A stretch of DNA of 5,113 nt. Origin: Gammaproteobacteria bacterium (GTDB lineage: Bacteria; Pseudomonadota; Gammaproteobacteria; Pseudomonadales; Pseudohongiellaceae). How positions within the stretch are numbered: position 1 is the stretch's first letter; every line of letters starts with the position of its first letter. The notes beneath the pieces were generated by a model that saw nothing but the letters and a program-made list of their open reading frames with translations, was not told where the DNA came from and ran no database searches. A program made the translations under genes and the position numbers. Below are positions 1 to 4,940 of the stretch, in pieces. The stretch spans positions 5,327-10,439 of the forward strand of contig JAESUV010000164.1 of NCBI GenBank assembly GCA_016762975.1, given 5' to 3'.

Positions 1-500
1 CCATGCATTAGATCCAGATTAAAATTATCGAAGCCGGCTCTTCTGGTAAAATCGATTGCACGTTTGGATTCATCAGATGAGTGGATGCGGCCAAGGTTTT
101 TTAACTGACGCTCATCGAAGCTTTGAACGCCGATAGATAGACGGTTTATCCCGGCTGCAAAATAATCGGAAAACTTGTCAGCCTCTGCCGTGCCGGGGTT
201 AGCCTCGAGGGTGATTTCGCAGGCAGTGCTTAGAGATGCTTTCGCTTGTATGTGCGATAGAATTTTTTCGAATGACTTTGCGCCAAATAGACTCGGTGTG
301 CCTCCGCCAATGAAAATGGAATGTATTGGGCGAGCATTGCAATGCTCATAGTCACGATCGAAGTCCTGACAAAGAATATCTACGTAGTCGTCCTCGGGAA
401 TGACCGATTGCACTTCATGAGAATTGAAGTCGCAGTAGGGGCATTTTTTCACACACCAGGGTATGTGGATATAGAGGCTTAGTGGTGGGAGTTCCAACAT
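1..500 (-). CDS. hemW: HemW, radical-SAM heme chaperone (partial, N-terminal 166 residues)
   Basis: Product: HemN-like radical-SAM protein HemW (older name: oxygen-independent coproporphyrinogen III oxidase-like), a cytoplasmic heme-binding chaperone thought to deliver heme to apoproteins. Seen: start MLELPPLSLYIHIPWC, then the Cx3Cx2C Fe-S motif C16-VKK-C20-PY-C23 followed by DFNSH, which is the HemW rather than HemN form. Next come the SAM-binding GGGTPS at about residues 65-70, EANPGT at about 97-102, the strand GINRLSIGVQSF at about 114-125, and NLDLMHG at the window edge. All are collinear with E. coli HemW, so about 166 of roughly 380 residues are present. The ATG at 500-498 is chosen because it matches the family N-terminus; rdgB's ancestral stop lies 22 bases inside it. 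No strong Shine-Dalgarno is visible. Because an insertion has separated it from rdgB, it must now rely on nsrR/nir read-through or on a promoter of its own. Identification is very sure; the 3' end is outside the window. Confidence 0.96.
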   Translation of the reverse strand, partial: MLELPPLSLYIHIPWCVKKCPYCDFNSHEVQSVIPEDDYVDILCQDFDRDYEHCNARPIHSIFIGGGTPSLFGAKSFEKILSHIQAKASLSTACEITLEANPGTAEADKFSDYFAAGINRLSIGVQSFDERQLKNLGRIHSSDESKRAIDFTRRAGFDNFNLDLMH

Positions 501-539
501 AGTAATAGCTGCGCTAGCGTATGGCCTCGATGGCTGATG
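428..539. repeat. Direct repeat, left copy (rdgB/hemW junction duplication)
   Basis: These 112 bases match 4830-4940 in the same orientation with, by hand alignment, 16 mismatches and one single-base gap (about 85% identity). The part 461-539 aligns without gaps at 70 of 79. The right boundary is sharp: after the shared GGCTGATG at 532-539 the two copies diverge completely. The left boundary is softer; after the shared AGTCGCA at 428-434 only a short ACCGATT (404-410 and 4812-4818) may continue the homology. This copy carries the functional hemW start. Confidence 0.93.
479..539 (-). pseudogene. rdgB: Orphan 3' tail of rdgB (left remnant)
   Basis: Read on the minus strand, 539 to 479 encodes ISHRGHTLAQLLLCWNSHH followed by TAA. 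The genuine rdgB end at 4880-4940 reads ISHRGQALAQLLKCWNSHH and then a stop. Upstream of 539 the similarity to rdgB ends abruptly, so only the last 19 codons are left, with no start and no body. The stop codon overlaps the hemW start by 22 bases, exactly as at the other copy, which shows that rdgB and hemW once overlapped. Two substitutions lie in a stretch where the living copy matches E. coli RdgB (SHRGQAL changed to SHRGHTL), consistent with decay after loss of function. Not expressed as a protein in any useful sense. Confidence 0.9.
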
Positions 540-617
540 ATGGAAATCGCGGGACACTAATCAGTTAACAAAACAATGCCAAGACGTATTCGAAAGGACC
601 AGGATTAGGCCTGAGTT

Positions 618-1043
618 TTAGACAATTTCCAGTAGTTTTATCATCTTTGGTTTATTCTCGAGCAAGTCGGCGAGTGAGTACTCGTTTAGTTTTTCGTACA
701 AAGCTGTTTGTCCAATTGACAATACCGACTTTAATGTACAAATTTGTGCAAGTCGACAAGTAATACCAGCGCAGTCTATGAGGGTGCTATGCCCTTCAAA
801 ATGCTGGATAATTTGTCCAATTCGTATGGATTCTGGTTTTTTTGCTAATTCCAGACCTCCATTTTTCCCCTGATAGGTGTTGATGTACTTGCAGCGAGAA
901 AGCTCGTGTACAACTTTCCGTAAGTGCTCTACAGAAATTGGATAGAAGTCCGCAATTTCATGAATGGTTGCGCGTTTGTCATCGTTTACAGCAAGGTAGA
1001 GAAGTACTCTCAAACTGTAATCTGTAAAACGTGACAGCTGCAT
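618..1043 (-). CDS. nsrR: NsrR, Rrf2-family nitric-oxide-sensing repressor
   Basis: A 141-residue Rrf2-family transcription factor, the same length as E. coli NsrR. Seen: the N-terminus MQLSRFTDYSLRVLLYLA, a winged helix-turn-helix over about residues 1-65 with the wing QGKNGGLEL (residues 58-66), and three cluster cysteines C91, C96 and C102. These three positions equal those of E. coli NsrR. Asp8, the fourth cluster ligand described in Streptomyces NsrR, is also present. Known for the family: an Fe-S cluster that reacts with NO, which relieves repression of NO-stress and denitrification genes. The ATG at 1043 is preceded by AAAAAAGG at a suitable distance. It lies 100 bases downstream of the oxidase gene, in the same orientation, with a strong inverted repeat between them. 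It may be the distal gene of the nir operon or have its own start. IscR and other Rrf2 members are less likely given the cysteine spacing and the nirK neighbour. Confidence 0.94.
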   Translation of the reverse strand: MQLSRFTDYSLRVLLYLAVNDDKRATIHEIADFYPISVEHLRKVVHELSRCKYINTYQGKNGGLELAKKPESIRIGQIIQHFEGHSTLIDCAGITCRLAQICTLKSVLSIGQTALYEKLNEYSLADLLENKPKMIKLLEIV

Positions 1044-1068
1044 GGCGTACCTTTTTTACGAAAGTGCT

Positions 1069-1099
1069 TGCAGTACTCGACGGATCTCCGAGTACTGCA
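1069..1099. other. Perfect 11-bp inverted repeat upstream of nsrR
   Basis: The arms TGCAGTACTCG (1069-1079) and CGAGTACTGCA (1089-1099) are exact reverse complements around a 9-base centre. The centre overlaps a second small palindrome, CGGA-TC-TCCG (1081-1090). It sits 26-56 bases before the nsrR start and 45 bases after the oxidase stop. No T-run follows on either strand, so it is not a typical intrinsic terminator. It may be an operator or an RNA hairpin separating nsrR from the operon upstream. It does not resemble the NsrR half-site. Confidence 0.7.
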
Positions 1100-1143
1100 T
1101 ATTGGCTTACGTTATTCATTACTAAAGACCCCCTTAAACTTGA

Positions 1144-2184
1144 TTAACGCCGAAAGTCTTCAAATGTTCCAGCGAAGGCATCATGTCTAAACAACCCGTG
1201 TTGCTCGGTTGCCAGGGTTTCACTCCAAAAAAAGTTAGGATCGTAATCTTTGTCTGCCCAGGCGTACCAGTCATCACTGGGAATACTTTCGTATTCAATG
1301 ATTGTTATTGCCCCGCCCGGCATCTTACCGTTATTGGTGGTGTGGTGTTCGATGTGATCGTGGGCAATCCAGCGACCGGGGTTATTCATTTTTACAATAA
1401 CGTCGTAGCGTTCGCCGGGTTGCATAGGCACAACATCAACTGTCATCGGTTCGGCCAATGGCAGGCCATCTTTGTGAGTCACTATAACATCGTGTCCGTG
1501 CAGATGAAACGCAACCGCGATAGTGGTTGCATACAGTCGCAGCCTTAGAACATCACCTAGCTTTACGCGCAGAGGTTGAGTATTAGGGAATGACTTGCCG
1601 TTGATTGAAAAGAAAGAGATAGGTTCCGTGGGATTGCCGCCTTCACCGTAGACATTGGCGACGTCCGGATTCCAGCCAGAGAACATCAGAACAGCGTCTT
1701 TAGTCACAGTTTTCTCTAGTGGAGTAGGTTCCAGTGGGTCAACAATAAACGCGCCCCACATCCCCCGTGTTCCAACATGCTCTGCAACATTTACATGGCA
1801 GTGATACCACAGGCTGCCGGTTTTTTCGGCAACGAATTTGTAGGTATAACTATCGCCGGGCTCTATCGCTTTCTGGGTAACATCGGGCACTCCATCTGCT
1901 TGCCAGTTATTTGTCATATAGAAACCGTGCCAATGAATAGTGTGATTCAGAGTGCTATTGTTGGTTAAGGTCAACTCGATTTCGTCACCTTCTTTTACCC
2001 GAATCAGAGGGCCGGGCACTTGACCGTCGTAGGCCCAGACCTTGGAGCTGAATCCAGGGGCAATTTCCAGCGTTACCTCTTCAACAGTCATATTAAATTT
2101 GTAGCTTTCAGCATTGGCGATTGAAAAACCAAGCACCGCAAGAGTAATTGTAAAAAACTGTATTATTTTAACTAACTGTTTCAC
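1144..2184 (-). CDS. ncgA: Two-domain multicopper oxidase, NcgA / blue copper oxidase type
   Basis: A periplasmic copper oxidase of 346 residues. The GTG at 2184-2182 is chosen over the ATG at 2241 because AAGGAG lies 8 bases before it and it gives a clean signal peptide (KQLVKIIQFFTITLAVLGF, cut after ANA25). The longer form would add 19 unlike residues and overlap the cytochrome gene. Cupredoxin domain 1 (about 28-150) holds HTIHWHG (H81, H84, H86) and HCHVNVAEHVGTRGM (H128, C129, H130, H136, M142). It therefore has both a complete type 1 site (H81, C129, H136, M142) and trinuclear-cluster ligands. Domain 2 (about 155-298) has HLHGH (H227, H229, H231) and HDHIEHH (H275, H277) but no type 1 cysteine. 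A type 1 site in domain 1 only is the type C two-domain architecture, as in the Nitrosomonas europaea blue copper oxidase encoded by ncgA beside nirK. The expected chemistry is oxidation of a small donor with reduction of O2 to water in trimers; the physiological substrate is unknown. The stop is followed by no terminator. Confidence 0.88.
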   Translation of the reverse strand: MKQLVKIIQFFTITLAVLGFSIANAESYKFNMTVEEVTLEIAPGFSSKVWAYDGQVPGPLIRVKEGDEIELTLTNNSTLNHTIHWHGFYMTNNWQADGVPDVTQKAIEPGDSYTYKFVAEKTGSLWYHCHVNVAEHVGTRGMWGAFIVDPLEPTPLEKTVTKDAVLMFSGWNPDVANVYGEGGNPTEPISFFSINGKSFPNTQPLRVKLGDVLRLRLYATTIAVAFHLHGHDVIVTHKDGLPLAEPMTVDVVPMQPGERYDVIVKMNNPGRWIAHDHIEHHTTNNGKMPGGAITIIEYESIPSDDWYAWADKDYDPNFFWSETLATEQHGLFRHDAFAGTFEDFRR

Positions 2185-2192
2185 GCATCTTT

Positions 2193-2198
2193 CTCCTT
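2193..2198 (-). promoter_or_regulatory. Shine-Dalgarno deciding the GTG start of the oxidase
   Basis: AAGGAG on the minus strand sits 8 bases before the GTG at 2184. An out-of-frame ATG at 2188-2186 lies 4 bases before the GTG and opens only a six-codon frame (MRETVS, then a stop). The signal-peptide frame is the GTG one. Confidence 0.75.
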
Positions 2199-2222
2199 GG
2201 GGAAGTCCAGTTTGTGCGGTTT

Positions 2223-2600
2223 CTACAAATCCAGACAGCACAGGGCTCTCAGAAAAGTAATGATATCTGTGATCTGTTCTTCGGTAAGTGTCTTGCCCCA
2301 GTTCGGCATAAGAACTGATTTATTAATCGATTGACCGCCCTCTGAAATAGCCTTAAAGAGCTCTTCATCTGTACGGGTAATCATTTCGCTACGATCTGTA
2401 TGATTTCGCGGGGCCACCTCTAGGTGAGGCGCATTGATTCCGTTGCCAGTGCCATCGAGGCCATGGCATTGAGAGCAGTAGGACCTATACAGTTGGCGCC
2501 CAGTGTCCACGTCCGCACTTGCAGGCAGGAAACAACTGAAAAGGGCGATAGCCGTTAACAGGCGGAAGCTATTGCGGGCACAAGCCAAGGTATTTCTCAT
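2223..2600 (-). CDS. Monoheme class I cytochrome c, periplasmic
   Basis: A 125-residue exported cytochrome. Seen: a signal peptide with hydrophobic core LLTAIALFSCFL, probably cut after PASA29. The mature part begins with the class I signature TGRQLYRSYCSQCHGLDGTG, with heme motif C42-SQ-C45-H46. The likely distal axial ligand is M98 in VLMPNWG, and the final helix is EEQITDIITFLRAL. It ends oddly in CCLDL; the paired cysteines at 121-122 are not part of the fold. Its ATG lies 3 bases after the diheme cytochrome stop, and GGAGAGG (2609-2615) sits inside the end of that gene, so the two are probably translationally coupled. Role by inference: electron carrier between the respiratory chain and NirK or the oxidase. 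In Nitrosomonas the ncgB and ncgC genes of the nirK cluster encode small c-type cytochromes; which of them this matches cannot be settled here, so no symbol is given. Confidence 0.9.
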   Translation of the reverse strand: MRNTLACARNSFRLLTAIALFSCFLPASADVDTGRQLYRSYCSQCHGLDGTGNGINAPHLEVAPRNHTDRSEMITRTDEELFKAISEGGQSINKSVLMPNWGKTLTEEQITDIITFLRALCCLDL

Positions 2601-2603
2601 TAG

Positions 2604-3293
2604 CTAATCCTCTCCAGAGAGCGTTTTAAGGTAGTCGGTAAGCTTGTGAATTTGGATATCGCCCATTGCTCGATTAGGCATTGTACTTAGGCTGTCCCAA
2701 GCAGCAGGCTCGCGCATATAAGACACAATGTAGCCTGGCTGCAGACGTTGCCAGGCGGTATACAACTCGGGTCCGGATAAACCTCCATACTCGGGAGTGT
2801 CTCGATGACAGCCTCCGCAACCCTTAAATTTCACAAAATCCATAGCACCTAGACGTGGAGAAACATTGCCAGGTGTATAATTCGCTTCGGCGGCGATTAG
2901 TTCGGCCTTGGGCGTTAGGGTCATCAGCCAATCTGCAAGTTCTTCGGCTTCCGCGCTCCCTACAGCTGTGTGCGGTATCAGTGAGCCCTCATCGACAAAG
3001 TCTTCGCCATCAACAGTGCTTGTGTGCATGGCGTAAAAAGTACCTGACGGGCGAATTTGGCTCGGGGATTGCAGCCAATCTATCAACCAGCCGCGTCGAA
3101 ATTTGTTACCTGCAAAATAAAGTGGAGGTGCGATACGGTTCTGCAGATTTTGTTCCACAATAGCGGCTGGTGTTTCAAACGAGTGACAGCTTTGGCAACT
3201 GGTAGCGACCTCTGGAACACCTGCCGCCACCACCTTGCTCATTAACAAGGCGGTGGAGAACGCGACATACAATTTGAAAGGGTAGGTAGTCAT
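2604..3293 (-). CDS. Diheme cytochrome c, periplasmic
   Basis: A 229-residue exported cytochrome with two heme-binding motifs in two class-I-like halves: C33-QS-C36-H37 and C159-GG-C162-H163. Candidate axial methionines are M89 (in FYAMH) and M205 or M210 (STMPNRAMGD). The N-terminus PFKLYVAFSTALLMSKVVAA is a short signal peptide, cut near residue 24. The halves are joined by a region rich in Ala and Glu at about 113-140. The ATG at 3293 lies 17 bases after the nirK stop; its Shine-Dalgarno is weak (AAGAGA, well upstream), so translation may depend on coupling to nirK. Being encoded directly after nirK, it is the best candidate for the immediate electron donor to the type 1 copper of NirK, or for an electron store. 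This is inference. It is probably the counterpart of one of the Nitrosomonas NcgB/NcgC cytochromes. Confidence 0.9.
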   Translation of the reverse strand: MTTYPFKLYVAFSTALLMSKVVAAGVPEVATSCQSCHSFETPAAIVEQNLQNRIAPPLYFAGNKFRRGWLIDWLQSPSQIRPSGTFYAMHTSTVDGEDFVDEGSLIPHTAVGSAEAEELADWLMTLTPKAELIAAEANYTPGNVSPRLGAMDFVKFKGCGGCHRDTPEYGGLSGPELYTAWQRLQPGYIVSYMREPAAWDSLSTMPNRAMGDIQIHKLTDYLKTLSGED

Positions 3294-3310
3294 GTTGCTA
3301 ACCAGTTCTC

Positions 3311-4252
3311 TTATCGCAATATCAATTGATCAGTCTTACCCTTGGTAGAGCTCGCGCCCTCGTAGGTCATTAAGACTGTAATGGCACCGTTAAGTGCATG
3401 CTTCATTCGGTGGTCTACCAACGCGTTGTTGGTGGGGCGGTCTGCAGGGGGTAGCAGGTCGAAGATCATGCCATGTGCTGGCCCCACTTCGACAGTCTGC
3501 ATGCCATACAGCACATTTTTCGGATTGCCGTTATCCCATACCCGCTCCCAGATTCCAGCGATGGGATGAAATGCAGCGGCCTCGTTGATCATGGCGTTCA
3601 CGAAATAAATTCGTACGCGTTCACCTGGCTCAGCTTCGAGTGTCAGACTGGCATTGGTGTCGTGTACTGGATCGTAATGAAACACCTTGCCGTTGATCAG
3701 GGCATTCTGCCAATTGTTACCCATTGTACGGTCGGCGGCGCTGGTGCCTGGAGCGAAGAGGTCCCCTTGAACCAAGACATATTCGCGGTCTGGCTGTGGG
3801 AATTCCTCTGTATAACCCTCAGCAGGATCGACGATAATTACCCCATACATGCCACGAGAGATGTGTTCTGCCATGGAGTCTGCACCACAGTGATAGATAA
3901 ATACTCCTGGATGGTCAGCTTGAAATGTAAAACTCTTTGTTTCGCCTGGCTGTACTGCACTAAATTCATCCAGTACATCAACCACGGCCGCATGGAAGTC
4001 CATGGAATGACTTTCTTCATTGTCGGCGCTATTGCTCAAGGTGAACTCAATGGTATCGCCTTGCTTTACTCGAACTAGCGGGCCCGGCACGGTGCCGCCA
4101 AAGGTCCACATAGCCTGCTTATTGCCGTTATTATCGATTACTAGATCGGACTCAATAGCTTCCATTCTCACGTTGATTGTTTCGGCAACTGCAGTGAGAG
4201 CAAGTGTCGACAGAAAAAAGCTGATGGCCATAGTTAGCTTGTATTTACGCAT
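3311..4252 (-). CDS. nirK: NirK, copper-containing nitrite reductase (NO-forming)
   Basis: Reduces nitrite to nitric oxide in the periplasm; functions as a homotrimer. 313 residues. Signal peptide: hydrophobic core MAISFFLSTLALTAVA, cut after residue 23. Domain 1 carries SHSMDFHAA with H82 (type 1 copper), D85 (catalytic Asp) and H87 (type 2). It also carries YHCGADSMAEHISRGM with H121 (type 2), C122, H130 and M135 (type 1). Domain 2 carries AFHPIAG with H229 (catalytic His) and LVDHRMKHA with H281 (type 2, from the neighbouring subunit). Every copper and catalytic residue of the family is therefore present. The short HCGADSMAEH loop resembles NirK of ammonia oxidisers such as Nitrosomonas more than the classic Alcaligenes enzyme. 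The ATG at 4252 has AAAGAGG (4262-4268) 9 bases upstream. It is the first gene of the operon, behind a promoter with an NsrR-like operator. No nor genes are in view. Confidence 0.96.
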   Translation of the reverse strand: MRKYKLTMAISFFLSTLALTAVAETINVRMEAIESDLVIDNNGNKQAMWTFGGTVPGPLVRVKQGDTIEFTLSNSADNEESHSMDFHAAVVDVLDEFSAVQPGETKSFTFQADHPGVFIYHCGADSMAEHISRGMYGVIIVDPAEGYTEEFPQPDREYVLVQGDLFAPGTSAADRTMGNNWQNALINGKVFHYDPVHDTNASLTLEAEPGERVRIYFVNAMINEAAAFHPIAGIWERVWDNGNPKNVLYGMQTVEVGPAHGMIFDLLPPADRPTNNALVDHRMKHALNGAITVLMTYEGASSTKGKTDQLILR

Positions 4253-4283
4253 TGCCTAAAACCTCTTTAATGGGGTATAAAAA

Positions 4284-4312
4284 ATACATGTTAACTAGTA
4301 TTAACGATGTAT
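4284..4312. promoter_or_regulatory. Overlapping near-perfect inverted repeat downstream of the operator
   Basis: The arms ATACATGTTAA (4284-4294) and TTAACGATGTAT (4301-4312) are reverse complements apart from one extra base, around CTAGTA. The right arm shares its ATGTAT with the NsrR-like operator, so three ATACAT/ATGTAT half-sites lie in tandem. This could be a second regulator dimer site or a hairpin in the nirK leader. Confidence 0.45.
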
Positions 4313-4317
4313 GTCAA
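4288..4317 (-). promoter_or_regulatory. Candidate sigma-70 promoter P2 for nirK
   Basis: On the minus strand a perfect -35 TTGACA (4317-4312) is followed after 18 bases by TAACAT (4293-4288), a 4 of 6 match to the -10. Transcription would begin near 4281, giving a leader of about 28 bases with the Shine-Dalgarno inside it. The -35 lies in the middle of the NsrR-like operator. Confidence 0.4.
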
Positions 4318-4323
4318 ATACAT
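4307..4323. promoter_or_regulatory. Candidate NsrR operator at the nirK promoter
   Basis: A 17-bp inverted repeat, ATGTAT-N5-ATACAT. On the minus strand it reads ATGTATTT-G-ACATACAT, an 8-1-8 palindrome with one mismatch, the same architecture as known NsrR sites (ATGCATTT-N-AAATGCAT type). It ends 54 bases before the nirK start, overlaps a candidate -35 (TTGACA) and directly follows a candidate TATAAT. Binding here would block either promoter. nsrR lies at the end of the same gene cluster, which supports the assignment. Confidence 0.65.
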
Positions 4324-4331
4324 TGAATAGA

Positions 4332-4371
4332 ATTATAGCCCTCTCAATAATACTCGATTGAATATTATGAA
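4332..4371 (-). promoter_or_regulatory. Candidate promoter P1: FNR/DNR-like site plus TATAAT
   Basis: On the minus strand a perfect TATAAT lies at 4337-4332 (context GGCTATAATTC), with no good -35 at the expected distance. At 4371-4358 is TTCAT-AATA-TTCAA, matching 8 of 10 bases of the FNR/DNR site TTGAT-N4-ATCAA. It is centred about 40 bases upstream of the start expected near 4325, the class II activator position. A weak -35 with an activator site at this spot is typical of oxygen- or NO-responsive denitrification promoters. The site match is imperfect, so the call is tentative. Confidence 0.35.
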
Positions 4372-4379
4372 AATGTCCC

Positions 4380-4829
4380 TACGTGAAACTCATGCAATAT
4401 GTTTTCTGCGATGGTCGGCAGATGAATCGAATTATGCATATTGGGCTTGCTGGTACAGAACCCATACTGCTTGCTCAGAACTGGCTGTAAAAGACTGGGA
4501 GTACGGGATATTGGCGAAAGGTGAGAGGTGATTTATCAGCGATATGTTGCAGATGCAGTCGAAAAAAATTCCACTTGAGAAAAACAATTTGGTCAATAGA
4601 CCCTTTAGTTTGGCTTGCTATCCTTGTCTCAAAATCGAGAGTCAATCTAGCTAAATTTCACGGCACTTCCGTGTCTAATAGCCTGCACACATAGCACTGG
4701 TTAAGGAATAACATGTTCTCGTATTACTGGATACTCCCTAAAATTAATGCAATGTAGTCATTTGGAAACTGTAAAAAACAGTGAACTTGGATTTAATGGC
4801 TGGTGAAAAATACCGATTACGGTGCTTTC
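4380..4829. other. Non-coding interval upstream of the nirK promoter
   Basis: About 450 bases with no credible gene on either strand. Only small structures are visible: an imperfect direct repeat of GCTTGCT...CAGAAC (4445-4461 and 4469-4481), a 5-bp hairpin CACGG-CACTT-CCGTG (4659-4673), and ACTGT-AAAAA-ACAGT (4768-4782). None has a T-run that would make it a clear rdgB terminator. The part next to the right direct repeat (about 4809-4829) may be decayed hemW sequence: ACCGATT at 4812-4818 matches 404-410 inside hemW. Confidence 0.5.
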
Positions 4830-4901
4830 AGTCGCAATGGGGTATTTTGTTAAACACTAGAGTTTGTGGGTGTAGAGGCTTAGTGGTGAGAGTTCCAACA
4901 T
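4830..4901 (-). pseudogene. hemW: Dead 5' end of hemW (right remnant)
   Basis: On the minus strand the ATG at 4901-4899 opens MLELSPLSLYTHKL and then TAG. The living gene at 500 reads MLELPPLSLYIHIPWC. Codon 15 has changed from TGG (Trp) to TAG, and a one-base deletion follows further on, near the codons of the Fe-S motif. Recognisable similarity stops about 24 codons in. The start overlaps the rdgB stop by 22 bases, the original gene arrangement. This stretch is what remains of the hemW start that once directly followed rdgB. Confidence 0.9.
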
Positions 4902-4940
4902 TTTAATAGCTGTGCTAGCGCTTGGCCTCGATGGCTGATG
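4830..4940. repeat. Direct repeat, right copy (rdgB/hemW junction duplication)
   Basis: Partner of 428-539, same orientation, 111 bases, about 85% identical by hand alignment with one single-base gap. Identity is interrupted more in the dead hemW half (11 mismatches plus the gap in 73 aligned bases) than in the rdgB half (5 in 39). The distance between the copies is about 4.4 kb and encloses exactly the nirK-to-nsrR block. Confidence 0.93.

Noticed and set aside
1087..1106. Similarity of 1087-1106 to 4496-4515 (GAGTAC...ATATTGGC, 16 of 20)
   Set aside because: Short matches of this size are expected by chance in 5 kb, and the flanks do not extend the match.
1183..1548. Plus-strand open frame of 121 codons
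   Set aside because: It is a shadow of the oxidase C-terminal domain, with no Shine-Dalgarno and no family resemblance.
2185..2241. N-terminal extension of the oxidase from the ATG at 2241
   Set aside because: It would put 19 residues, including charged ones, in front of a clean signal peptide, and it overlaps the cytochrome gene. The GTG at 2184 has a good AAGGAG.
3473..4078. Long plus-strand open frame of 201 codons
   Set aside because: It lies antisense to nirK, whose minus-strand frame has every copper ligand and a signal peptide. The plus-strand translation has no recognisable domain or ribosome site.
4659..4673. CACGG-CACTT-CCGTG hairpin as an rdgB terminator
   Set aside because: The stem is only 5 bp and no T-run follows on the minus strand.
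4768..4782. ACTGT-AAAAA-ACAGT as a terminator
   Set aside because: The stem is short and AT-rich, and the T-run is in the loop rather than after the stem.
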